DNA of 56,076 nucleotides from Candidatus Methanoperedens sp. (lineage in GTDB: Archaea > Halobacteriota > Methanosarcinia > Methanosarcinales > Methanoperedenaceae). This document shows, piece by piece, positions 26,925 to 35,486 of the stretch. The stretch is from assembly GCA_026552975.1 (NCBI GenBank), contig JAPMTR010000078.1, positions 1 to 56,076 on the forward strand, written 5' to 3'. Below the pieces are notes generated by a model, which saw only the letters and a list, made by a program, of their open reading frames with translations, was not told the DNA's origin and ran no database searches. A program made the position numbers and the translations under genes. Every line of letters begins with the position of its first letter. The stretch's first letter is position 1.

Positions 26925-28889
26925 CCCACATTTCGCACATCCCTATTAGCATAAATACATTTTTTCATAATCCCCTCCCATAAGTGAAAGTATTTTCTTT
27001 TGTATTTCGGTAAGATTTAAAACACCAACTATTTTTTCGACCTCGTTTTCCAGAAGTATCAGCAAAGAAATCCCATCGAACATCTGAAAAACCCGTCTCA
27101 TTGTCGGTTTCGTTGTTTGTTTACCCAACTGGTCTGGAATACTTTCTTTTTTTTCTTCCAGGGCCTTTCTCAATTTAAATTGTGCAACCGAATAAACCAG
27201 TAAGCTAAGAACCATTATCATTCCTAAACTTACAATTCTTTCAGGTTTTTTTAGAAAAATAGATGATGCGAAAAATAATGGATCCTTCAAGAATCTAAAT
27301 CCCCGCTCAACACTTTGTTGACCTTTGTATTCTTTTAAAGCTTCATTGCTATCTAGATTTACATCATTGGAAGCTATTATGAACTTGCCCTTCTTGTTTT
27401 TTTCACATTCTATTTTCTTTTCATCTTTATCAAAATTTGCCTTGACTTTATATACTTTTTTTACCTCAATAACGGTCTTGTATATGTTTAGCTTATCATT
27501 CTCAGTCTTCACAATGAATTTATCCGTTTTACCATTATCGATTTTTATATCTAATTCAGTGTTTTCATTGCTAAGATTCAGCGAAATATATTTTTCTCCA
27601 GCATTTATTATAATCGTCTTATCGTCATCTGTTTTGGCAATTTTAGCAGTTTTTACCCAATCTACATCATAATTAGATTTTAGAAAATCTTTAAGTAGTT
27701 CACTTTCATTTCCTGGGATTTCTTTCCAACTAAACAAATATGCATTCTTTTTTGGTCGTCCCCGTTTACCAGTTTTATTAATTTCTTCAATATCTGTTTT
27801 AATAATTTTATAATATTTTAATTTTTCGCCTTTTTTATTTATTTCAGACAATCCATCTTCGGGGCAATTGAATTCTTCATTTCCGAGATGCCACAATTCA
27901 GTCTTTATTTTATCCATCTCTTTGTCTATATTTTTATTCAAAGTCTTTATTTCCCTATCATACCCCTTCTCTGAAAAAACAACCAGCCATTTTTGATCAA
28001 ATCCACCATATGAACTTGAAAAATCCTTGAAAGAATATCCCTCGATATCGCTTTTTATCATATCTTCAACGCTTATCCCTTCAATCAATGTTTTTGCTTC
28101 ATTTATGGTTTCAGGGACCCTGCTAATCCATTTTACAAGAGGAGACATTGCTTTTATATTTGGATCAGTATACATGGCTGAATCCATTACAAAATAAGTA
28201 AGAGTATCACTATCAGAAAGTTCTTTTGAGAATTGTTGGATAACTTCACGAAAATGTTTTTTATCGGATGAATTGCCACTTAAAACGCTCATCCATAAAG
28301 GAAAATCTGCATGAGAGCTGGATATAAGAGATATGACGAACTGATTCAGATCAAATCTTTTATTTTTGGCGTGACCGTTAGTAATTTGTATCGGAACCAT
28401 GTCTTCTTCTTCGAATTTATATTCTCCTTGAACGCTCATTGAGGTTGTATCCAGATGAAGAAATTTTCTTTCAATTCCAAACTTTTTAGCGGTTTTGAGT
28501 GCAATATGCATGAAAATGCTGGTTGGATTGTGTTCATACAATCGGTCAAGAGCCCGATCAAGTGTATCATCATTGAAATCTTCAGGTTTTAAATCATCAC
28601 GGAAAAAGAGTTCTAGAGGCTTATTTTTCATAAATTCAGGAGTGAGATATAGGGGTCTATTTACAAATCCTAAACCATTTATCACCATTGCCATTACTGC
28701 TTCGCCAGTGGTGACTATTTGTTTATCTCCTACACCCACTATTTTGTCTACCTCTTCTACCAATCCAATTTCTTTGCATACAGCAGCTACTATGCCAAGA
28801 TGATCTATATTTTTGCTAACATATCCCATAAGTTTATGATTATGGTTTAAATAAATAAAAAGTTATTGTTTTGATCTGCGAAATGTGGG
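26925..28889 (-). mobile_element. complete IS1634-like insertion sequence (1965 bp)
   Basis: Terminal inverted repeats CCCACATTTCGCACATC (26925-26941) and GATCTGCGAAATGTGGG (28873-28889) match at 16 of 17 positions. Directly outside them is the 6-bp duplication CTGTAT at 26919-26924 and 28890-28895. One full-length transposase gene fills the interior. Perfect target duplication and an intact gene indicate a recent insertion into the gap after the DUF4177-like gene. Confidence 0.93.
26946..28829 (-). CDS. IS1634-family transposase
   Basis: 627 residues. The N-terminal NIDHLGIVAAVCKEIGLVEE helical region is typical of the family. The DDE catalytic core is visible as LHLDTTSMSVQG (first Asp), YFVMDSAMYT (second Asp) and YKGQQSVERGFRFLKDPLFF (Glu). 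A large beta/helical insertion separates the second Asp and the Glu, as is normal for this family. No frameshift or stop interrupts it. Confidence 0.93.
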   Translation of the reverse strand: MGYVSKNIDHLGIVAAVCKEIGLVEEVDKIVGVGDKQIVTTGEAVMAMVINGLGFVNRPLYLTPEFMKNKPLELFFRDDLKPEDFNDDTLDRALDRLYEHNPTSIFMHIALKTAKKFGIERKFLHLDTTSMSVQGEYKFEEEDMVPIQITNGHAKNKRFDLNQFVISLISSSHADFPLWMSVLSGNSSDKKHFREVIQQFSKELSDSDTLTYFVMDSAMYTDPNIKAMSPLVKWISRVPETINEAKTLIEGISVEDMIKSDIEGYSFKDFSSSYGGFDQKWLVVFSEKGYDREIKTLNKNIDKEMDKIKTELWHLGNEEFNCPEDGLSEINKKGEKLKYYKIIKTDIEEINKTGKRGRPKKNAYLFSWKEIPGNESELLKDFLKSNYDVDWVKTAKIAKTDDDKTIIINAGEKYISLNLSNENTELDIKIDNGKTDKFIVKTENDKLNIYKTVIEVKKVYKVKANFDKDEKKIECEKNKKGKFIIASNDVNLDSNEALKEYKGQQSVERGFRFLKDPLFFASSIFLKKPERIVSLGMIMVLSLLVYSVAQFKLRKALEEKKESIPDQLGKQTTKPTMRRVFQMFDGISLLILLENEVEKIVGVLNLTEIQKKILSLMGGDYEKMYLC

Positions 28890-29029
28890 CTGTATTATTC
28901 ATTTATAAATAAAGTTACTGTTGTAATTCTTTCTACTTCTTTTCTTTCTTATTTAATTCAATGAATTAAAATGGAAATGATTAATACCCTTTAAATTAAT
29001 ACGTTCATAAAGTAAAATGAGTATTTAAT

Positions 29030-30058
29030 ATGGATGAGTCCGAAGAAATTCATAAGCAGGTTATAGGCTTTCAGGCAGAGATCGCTAATGTCCAGACAGC
29101 TATTGCGGATTTTGAATGTGGACACAATTTAAATATTGCCATCATTGGTGAGCCTTATTCAGGAAAGACAAGCCTGATAAATGAGATTGAAAGAATGAAT
29201 CCAGATAAGGTTTCAAGGATCTCATTATCATCAATAATTTTAGATAGAAACGAAATACAGATAGCTGAAGAATCAAAAAGAGTTTTTTTGATGGATGATT
29301 GTAATTTTCTTTATATGAGACGAATTGGAGGTTTTGAATATCTTGAGGAGTTCCTGAAATCAGCAATATCTAATGGCAAAATTTTCATTACTTCATGGAA
29401 TCTGTATTCATGGAATTATCTTGATGAAGTTATAAATGTTGGAAGGTATTTTCCTGTGCAGATAAAACTGCCAAAATTCACAACAGATCAGATCAAAGAA
29501 TGCATATTATCAAATTATAAAGAAAAAGAAATAAGATTTGAAGAGGACGTAGAATTTGAAAAAGAAAAAGTGATCGAACCAAAAAAATATGCCTTCCTTA
29601 TAAAACCGCTTGAAAAAACCATCAACATACCATATTTTACAATAAATTACAGTCTCCTTAAGATCAGATTGTTAAAAAGAAAAGAACGTGTGGAAATTGA
29701 AGATATTATTTTTGAAAAGATCCATCATGTCTCAAATGGAAATCCTGGTGTTGCAAAGATCATATGGCAAAAAAGCCTCGAATATCCTGTCATCAAACCA
29801 AGCAAAATAAAGGATGAATCATTCAACATTGATCTTGATTACAATGAATCATTTGTTTTAAACATCATCCTGTCAATGAAATCTATTAAAAATGATGAAC
29901 TTTCAGAAATCATGGGACCTGATTATCAGGTCGACAGGATAATTTACCGACTTTCAAAACAGGGATTAGTTGGAAGCAAAGAAGGCTTTTACTTCATCAA
30001 GCCAGAAGCATTAAAAAGTATTGTAGAATTCCAGAAGAAATTAAGGCTGGTGTGGTAA
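29030..30058 (+). CDS. P-loop AAA/STAND-like ATPase with C-terminal winged helix, coupled to MscS
   Basis: 342 residues. Walker A is IAIIGEPYSGKTSL (about residues 38-51) and Walker B is KRVFLMDDCNFLYM; ITSWNLYSWNYLDEV may be the sensor strand. The last 70 residues (SFVLNIILSMKSIKNDELSE onward, ending SKEGFYFIKPE) form a winged-helix-like fold. It resembles Orc1/Cdc6-like or STAND regulators only in outline, and no family is recognised. Its TAA overlaps the ATG of the next MscS gene (TAATG), so the ATPase and channel are translationally coupled and may act together. Confidence 0.75.
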   Translation: MDESEEIHKQVIGFQAEIANVQTAIADFECGHNLNIAIIGEPYSGKTSLINEIERMNPDKVSRISLSSIILDRNEIQIAEESKRVFLMDDCNFLYMRRIGGFEYLEEFLKSAISNGKIFITSWNLYSWNYLDEVINVGRYFPVQIKLPKFTTDQIKECILSNYKEKEIRFEEDVEFEKEKVIEPKKYAFLIKPLEKTINIPYFTINYSLLKIRLLKRKERVEIEDIIFEKIHHVSNGNPGVAKIIWQKSLEYPVIKPSKIKDESFNIDLDYNESFVLNIILSMKSIKNDELSEIMGPDYQVDRIIYRLSKQGLVGSKEGFYFIKPEALKSIVEFQKKLRLVW

Positions 30059-30879
30059 TGGCTGATACCACTCTCCAATTGCCTGTCATTGATACGGGAA
30101 CAATAATATCAGCACTACTTGTAATTTTTATCGCCTATCTGTTCATTCGATTGGTCACGTTCATTCTCATATTCATCTCAGAACGCGCAGGACAATACCG
30201 TATAACAGTTAAAATGGTCCTTCCATTATTGAAATTTACAATATATGGGTATACATTTTATTATATATTAGCTAATATCTTAAAATGGGAATCCAGCCAG
30301 CTCATCCTTTTCGGGGGCCTTCTTGGCGCAGGGATCGGTTTTGGACTTAAGGACCTGTTCGCTGACGTGATCGGAGGTATAGTGATCACGTTTGAAAAAC
30401 CGTATCAGGTGGGGGATAAGATCAAAATGGGGGATTATTATGGAGAGGTCGTTGACATCGGAATAAGGGCAACAAAACTTGTTACACCTGATGATAATCT
30501 CGTATCTGCCCCAAATTACCTGATCTTTGCCCAGGCAGTAGCAAGCGCTAACGCCGGAGTGCCTGAGATGATGGTTGTAATTGATGTTTTCATAGACTCA
30601 GATTCAGATGTGGCTCAGGCCATGAAAATATTGAAAGAATCGGTCATGACTTCAAAATATGTGTATGTTTCCAGAAAGCGCCCCTTTACAGTTCTCTTAA
30701 AGGATTTTCCCTATTACAGACGTCTGAGGGCTAAAGCTTATGTGAATGATCTGCGATATGAGTTTGAGTTCGAATCTGAAGTTACAAGAAGAGCATGGAG
30801 TGAATTTTCCAAATATGGTATCGAGGCTTCTCATCTGAATATTTTTGAAGGTGAAGGACAGGGAAAGAAATCAGTTTGA
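30058..30879 (+). CDS. MscS-family channel coupled to an AAA-type ATPase
   Basis: 273 residues from ATG 30058; an upstream GTG (30052) also lies in frame. Two or three helices precede the pore helix LILFGGLLGAGIGFGLKDLF, then VITFEKPYQVGDKIKMGDYY and VSAPNYL mark the beta domain. The compact size suggests a three-helix MscS. It is convergent with the next MscS gene, only 9 nt apart. The ATPase partner is the unusual feature; a shared regulatory role is inferred from coupling only. Confidence 0.88.
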   Translation: MADTTLQLPVIDTGTIISALLVIFIAYLFIRLVTFILIFISERAGQYRITVKMVLPLLKFTIYGYTFYYILANILKWESSQLILFGGLLGAGIGFGLKDLFADVIGGIVITFEKPYQVGDKIKMGDYYGEVVDIGIRATKLVTPDDNLVSAPNYLIFAQAVASANAGVPEMMVVIDVFIDSDSDVAQAMKILKESVMTSKYVYVSRKRPFTVLLKDFPYYRRLRAKAYVNDLRYEFEFESEVTRRAWSEFSKYGIEASHLNIFEGEGQGKKSV

Positions 30880-30888
30880 ATTATCTTA

Positions 30889-31842
30889 TCACTCAGAATG
30901 CTTTCTATCAAGATAACTCTTCATTCGTTCGCTCATGACCTCATCATGAAATACGAGCTCCATATGTGGATATGCTATTTCCACTTTATCTTTATTTTCA
31001 GGCTTATTGACCTCTATAAGCAATCGTCTGTATATCTCACTCCGGATAGCAGGCACCTGTTTGGGATAGCATAAGACCCTCACCATAATAATTACACTTG
31101 ATGCGCCAAATTCTACTCTAAGGACAGGCTCTTCCTTTGCGAACTCGACCTGGACACTTTCAGGTGTCTTTTGTTTTATATTATAAGCAGCCTTTCTCAT
31201 TTCCTCTCCCGCAACTTCCTTTGCCACCTCGAAAATTATCTTTTCAGCAAGTGCCATTTCGCTCTCATAGGTGATATCTATAGGAACTGATAACCAGATA
31301 TAGGGCACATCATATGTATAATTTATAATTGGTTCAAGAAACACTGTGCTGTTGGGTATGATCACATTTTTTCCCGTTACCGTGTCGTTAGGAGTGACCT
31401 CTTTTAGTAAAGTGAACAGCATTGTTATGTCTTCAACATCCCCAAGAATATCCTTCCCCTTGATATAGATCCTGTCTCCGACCTTATAGGGACGCTTTAT
31501 AATTATCAGGAACCATGCGGCAAAACTTAAGATCACCTGCTGGAGAGCAAAAGCCAGGCCTGCGCCTATCAAACTCAGGGAAATACCAAGCGATGAGAAA
31601 TTCCCGAAAACACCATTCAGGATAATAAGGAGTGCCAGGATCCAGACTGAATAGATGTAGACCATTTGAATGAGTTTCCAGTCATCTTTAAAATGAGTGG
31701 AAACGGTCATTTTGAGAATGGGCTTTGTAATCCTCAGGAATATATTTACGAATAATAATATTATAATAACCAGAACAAGCTTGGGGAGAAGAAATTCAAA
31801 TCCTGGGATAATAGTTGAGATATCGAAGAATTTCCACCACAA
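30889..31842 (-). CDS. MscS-family channel, N-terminus separated by a homopolymer frameshift
   Basis: Core of 317 residues with three helices, the pore helix LGISLSLIGAGLAFALQQVI, and KRPYKVGDRIYIKGKDILGD. The frame opens only at a TTG (31842) inside an 11-T run (31841-31851). One T fewer would join it to an upstream segment (31852 to about 31933) reading TEENENGSIKEKLWYLG and a hydrophobic helix, which looks like the missing first membrane segment. That segment has no ATG, GTG or TTG, only ATC after GGTGAAGGAAG. So either the gene is damaged, the sequence has an error, or the tract is phase-variable. Confidence 0.82.
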   Translation of the reverse strand: MWWKFFDISTIIPGFEFLLPKLVLVIIILLFVNIFLRITKPILKMTVSTHFKDDWKLIQMVYIYSVWILALLIILNGVFGNFSSLGISLSLIGAGLAFALQQVILSFAAWFLIIIKRPYKVGDRIYIKGKDILGDVEDITMLFTLLKEVTPNDTVTGKNVIIPNSTVFLEPIINYTYDVPYIWLSVPIDITYESEMALAEKIIFEVAKEVAGEEMRKAAYNIKQKTPESVQVEFAKEEPVLRVEFGASSVIIMVRVLCYPKQVPAIRSEIYRRLLIEVNKPENKDKVEIAYPHMELVFHDEVMSERMKSYLDRKHSE

Positions 31843-31933
31843 AAAAAAAAAGAATGGATAAGATTACTATAAGACCCAGGTACCATAGTTTTTCTTTTAT
31901 CGAACCATTTTCGTTTTCTTCAGTGATCTTCCT

Positions 31934-32878
31934 TCACCTCTCAAGTTTCACTGGTGGAAAACCAACTATTTCAAAGGTTGCAGACGCTATCTTCATATCT
32001 TTCCTTGGTAACATTTCTTCAAGTATCTTCTCACTCAAGAGATGCCGGACTAGGCGCCTTTTTCGCGGGTCAACAACGTATCTCACATGAAGGTCTATCC
32101 AGTTATCTGTTATTTTGGTATAGATGTTTTCTTCAACATCAGCCTGGTTTATGAAATATTTTTCCCCCAGGTCTTCAAGTTCTTTCTTTGCTTTTTCCTC
32201 ATACGAAACTGTGATCTCATGGGTTATCCTTTTGATTATTTCCTGAGCCTTCTTATAATTGCTCTCGTAGGTGAGCATTATAGTGATCTCATCCCAGATG
32301 AATGAAAAATCTCTCGTATAGTTCTTTACGGTCTTATTTAAAATAAAAGAATTCGGTATCTGGAATATTCGGCCCGAATACTGATCCCCATCCACCCATT
32401 CCCTTATCTCCATAATTGTCGTATAAAATATTTTTAGATCTATAACATCCCCAAGATCATTGTCAACCTGAATCCTGTCCCCGGCACTGAATGGTTTGGT
32501 AATAAATATAATAAGCCCCCCTGCTACGTTCCTCAATAGATCCTGTAACGCTATGGCTATTCCGGCGCTCAATAGTCCAAAAGCAACAACAAGCGTAGTT
32601 GTCTCCTGTAACCATACACCCAGGATCGCTCCAAAAACAACGATTGAAATGACAGTGGAAACCGCTTTTCTGATCGAATATCGTTCTCTTGTTTCCTTTA
32701 TCTGTTTTTTTATAATATTATCGATAAATATACTTATGACATATGCTATCAGCAGGATCACGACCGAATACATTGCTTTGATCAGTGTGGGATTGTAAGA
32801 TACAAAATAATTTATGTAGGCAATAGATCCTGTTAACAGGATCAAAAAAAATACCTTTAATCCGCTGATAAATTCCAT
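31934..32878 (-). CDS. MscS-family channel
   Basis: 314 residues with two N-terminal helices, an amphipathic IKKQIKETRERYSIRKAV linker, the pore helix VAFGLLSAGIAIALQDLLRN and FITKPFSAGDRIQVDNDLGD. The beta domain has QIPNSFILNKTVKNYTRDFS. It is the promoter-proximal gene of a two-channel unit; the following channel lies directly downstream. The C-terminal extension (PRKRRLVRHLLSEKILEEML) is typical of archaeal members. Confidence 0.9.
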   Translation of the reverse strand: MEFISGLKVFFLILLTGSIAYINYFVSYNPTLIKAMYSVVILLIAYVISIFIDNIIKKQIKETRERYSIRKAVSTVISIVVFGAILGVWLQETTTLVVAFGLLSAGIAIALQDLLRNVAGGLIIFITKPFSAGDRIQVDNDLGDVIDLKIFYTTIMEIREWVDGDQYSGRIFQIPNSFILNKTVKNYTRDFSFIWDEITIMLTYESNYKKAQEIIKRITHEITVSYEEKAKKELEDLGEKYFINQADVEENIYTKITDNWIDLHVRYVVDPRKRRLVRHLLSEKILEEMLPRKDMKIASATFEIVGFPPVKLER

Positions 32879-32955
32879 GAAGCACTATTGTTTTCTTCAT
32901 AATATAGACTTTTCTCCTATTAAATAGGTTTATATGATCAAAAACAAATATTAAC

Positions 32956-33018
32956 ATGGAGAGCAAAATTGTGAAACAACAAATTACAAAACGGTTACAA
33001 AAATTGGAGACTCTATAA
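32956..33018 (+). CDS. possible 20-residue leader peptide
   Basis: ATG 32956 opens a frame reading MESKIVKQQITKRLQKLETL and ends with a TAA whose last A is the first base of the next gene's ATG (TAATG). The peptide would be an amphipathic basic helix. The GGAG used by the following gene lies inside this frame. Such coupling can control translation of the downstream gene, but chance cannot be excluded for so short a frame. Confidence 0.3.
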   Translation: MESKIVKQQITKRLQKLETL

Positions 33019-34205
33019 TGAAATACCTATACGGGGATTCAACAGAATTCCAGATGCACATTGATTTCCTGAGATTGCTGAATAATTATGTAGAAACAAG
33101 TGTTAAGACCATAAATCTTGAAAATGCTGTTTTTGATCTCAAAGAAACAATAATGGACAGGAGAAGACTTAAGAATTCCGTTACCGATGAGATGGATAAC
33201 TTTATCCTTACAGTTGAGAACGCTATTGGTGGAGCAGTTTCCCGGAGCAAAGAACAGGAAACGATCGTTAAATATGCCCAGAAAAGCAGGGAATTTTTAA
33301 AAACATTCATAGAAGAAGGCAAGACGAAGTTCACCGATGAAATATTCCAGGAAATAGCTCAGTTTGAGAAAAAGATCGACGAAGCCGATGAATCAAACAG
33401 AAAAACATTGGAAACTTTTTTAATTTATGACCCCATACCAATAATCGGAAAAATATATTCGATCAAAGCTGCCGAAAAAGGCTATTCTTCAAAAGTACAG
33501 ATCGACAACGACGAAGGTATATCCTGTTTTTTTGATATTGCATCTTCTGAATCATCTTTTTGGAAAGGTAATGTCAGAGCCCGCGATTTTGTGAAAGGGA
33601 TGGAGATCCCTGCAAGGATGAAGAAACCATTTCTTAAAAAGGAGCTTGTCCCTGATATAGTAAGCATAGATGATTTCCAGCTTGGGGAGCTTGTTCTTTC
33701 AAATAAGGAACTTGAAGTGGTTTTCAGAAAGAGATCAGATCCGAATTCCGAACGATTCAGGTTAAAAATGAATCTTAAGGGTGATTTTTCCGTGGATGTA
33801 CACCATGCAGAGGAAAACGGAGTGGAGATAAGCATTAATGCCGTTCCTGAACTCAACAATGAATTGAATATCTTAAGACTTCAAGAGTTTGGAGAAAAGA
33901 TAGTCGAGCAGACGAATAATCTCTATCCAAAGAAACAAAGACTAAAGACAATAACCCTCAAAGAAAGAGATGTTTTTGAGGAAAACCTTGTTTATGACCT
34001 TATGCAAAAAGTCGCAGAGATCTTTGCTCCTACAGTGGCAGATATAAAAAAAAGAAGTCCTTCTAATGTGGAGTTGTCTCTTAAGTCAGAGGATGAAAGC
34101 GGCAAAAGAAGTGAGATATACCTCAGGAAATCAGAGGTAAAGGATAAGCTCAATGCGATAAATGAAAAAGGCGCAAAGTTATTAGAGATCCTTGACATAA
34201 TGTGA
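33018..34205 (+). CDS. unknown coiled-coil protein, about 395 residues
   Basis: Starts at ATG 33018 with GGAG 8 nt upstream. Residues 1-140 are helical and charged (a long coiled-coil is likely: NAVFDLKETIMDRRRLKNSV, IAQFEKKIDEADESNRKTL). A middle beta-rich part (KVQIDNDEGISCFFDIASSE, PFLKKELVPDIVSIDDFQLG) and a helical C-terminus follow. There are no membrane segments or catalytic motif. I recognise no family. A strong terminator follows, so it is probably a single-gene unit between channels and a Kef antiporter. Confidence 0.65.
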   Translation: MKYLYGDSTEFQMHIDFLRLLNNYVETSVKTINLENAVFDLKETIMDRRRLKNSVTDEMDNFILTVENAIGGAVSRSKEQETIVKYAQKSREFLKTFIEEGKTKFTDEIFQEIAQFEKKIDEADESNRKTLETFLIYDPIPIIGKIYSIKAAEKGYSSKVQIDNDEGISCFFDIASSESSFWKGNVRARDFVKGMEIPARMKKPFLKKELVPDIVSIDDFQLGELVLSNKELEVVFRKRSDPNSERFRLKMNLKGDFSVDVHHAEENGVEISINAVPELNNELNILRLQEFGEKIVEQTNNLYPKKQRLKTITLKERDVFEENLVYDLMQKVAEIFAPTVADIKKRSPSNVELSLKSEDESGKRSEIYLRKSEVKDKLNAINEKGAKLLEILDIM

Positions 34206-34216
34206 TAAATCAGAAA

Positions 34217-34261
34217 GACAAAACACTGATAAAAAGTGTTTTGTCCTATCTTTCGTTTTTT
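34217..34261 (+). terminator. intrinsic-type terminator hairpin
   Basis: GACAAAACACT (34217-34227) pairs perfectly with AGTGTTTTGTC (34235-34245) around a 7-nt loop, followed by CTATCTTTCGTTTTTTAA. It ends the coiled-coil protein gene. The next gene begins at 34264, immediately after the T tract, so it must have a promoter overlapping this structure, start further in, or be attenuated by it. Confidence 0.7.
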
Positions 34262-34263
34262 AA

Positions 34264-35469
34264 ATGAATGAAATAGCATCCACCATAGAATTCCAGATGA
34301 GTTTGCTTTTGTTCGTAGCTTTAGCAGGCTATCTTATTTCATCCAATATTAATCAATCTGCAGTTGTTGGTATTATCCTTGCAGGAATAGCAGTTGGACC
34401 AAGCTGGCTGGGACTTGTGACATATACCGATTTTGTATCAAGCCTTGCTCATCTTGGCGCCGTTGTCCTGCTTTTTACCGTTGGTCTGCATTTCAAACTC
34501 AAAGATATAACCAATATCAAGAACTTCTTTATTGCGTTAGTAGGAATAATGTTGCCGTGGATCGCTGGTTATTATCTGGCGATATATTCCGGGTTCGATT
34601 TTGGTGGAGCGATCTTCATAGGGACAGCCCTTACAGCGACCAGCATAGCGATAACGGCAAATGTCTTAAAAGAGATGGATAAATTGGGGACTGACGCAGC
34701 AAAAGCAATAATAGGCGCAGCCATTATAGATGACGTCCTGAGTCTGCTCGCCCTTTCGATCTCACAGGAGATAGTATCCGGTGAGGTATCAATATCATTA
34801 ATTTTTATTACAATCTTAAAAGCGGCAGGTTTTCTTGTAATTGGAAATTATTTTGGAAAATTCCTTGCCACCAATGTCATTACAAGATTAGATAGAACCA
34901 GGACTGTCCATAAATATCCAGAGTTCATTTTTATTTTTGCAATGATGGTCGCTTTTTTTTTCAGCATGGCAGCTGAGCTTATTGGACTTTCAGCGATTGT
35001 TGGATCATTTCTTGCTGGTGTTTCCCTCGAAGGCACGAAATTGGAAAGAGGATTGAGTTTCAGGGAAGGAGCTGAATATCTCCAGATAATCTTTGCTTCT
35101 CTTTTCTTTGTCTCTCTTGGGGTTCTGGTTGACCTTCATGCATTAACAACCGAACTTTTGTGGTTTTTACTTCTCCTTACTGTTGTAGCAATCTTAACAA
35201 AGGTCATAGGTTGCGGAATTCCTGCAAGATTATATGGCATGGATATAAAAGATTCCCTGATCGTTGGTTTTGGGATGTCACCAAGGGGGGAAGTTGCTAT
35301 GATCATTGCTTTGATCGGGTTGAATCAAAACCTGATAAAACAGGATACTTATATTGTATTGATCTTGATGAGTCTTTTAACAACGATTTTTACTCCTATC
35401 GTATTGAGGAACTGGTTATATCGAAAAAATCCCGGTAATATTGAACCTATAAAAAAGCTTATTATCTGA
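34264..35469 (+). CDS. Kef-type K+/H+ antiporter membrane protein (CPA2 family)
   Basis: 401 residues, about twelve to thirteen helices, no soluble TrkA domain. Family marks are GIILAGIAVGPSWLGL, the conserved AAIIDDVLSLLALS with the two Asp residues of electrogenic exchangers, and FGMSPRGEVAMIIALIG in the last helices. It exchanges monovalent cations for protons. Possible starts are ATG 34264 or the Met at 34297, just before the first helix. The pentameric channel gene follows after 17 nt on the same strand. Confidence 0.88.
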   Translation: MNEIASTIEFQMSLLLFVALAGYLISSNINQSAVVGIILAGIAVGPSWLGLVTYTDFVSSLAHLGAVVLLFTVGLHFKLKDITNIKNFFIALVGIMLPWIAGYYLAIYSGFDFGGAIFIGTALTATSIAITANVLKEMDKLGTDAAKAIIGAAIIDDVLSLLALSISQEIVSGEVSISLIFITILKAAGFLVIGNYFGKFLATNVITRLDRTRTVHKYPEFIFIFAMMVAFFFSMAAELIGLSAIVGSFLAGVSLEGTKLERGLSFREGAEYLQIIFASLFFVSLGVLVDLHALTTELLWFLLLLTVVAILTKVIGCGIPARLYGMDIKDSLIVGFGMSPRGEVAMIIALIGLNQNLIKQDTYIVLILMSLLTTIFTPIVLRNWLYRKNPGNIEPIKKLII

Positions 35470-35486
35470 AAAAAACAATTCAACTC

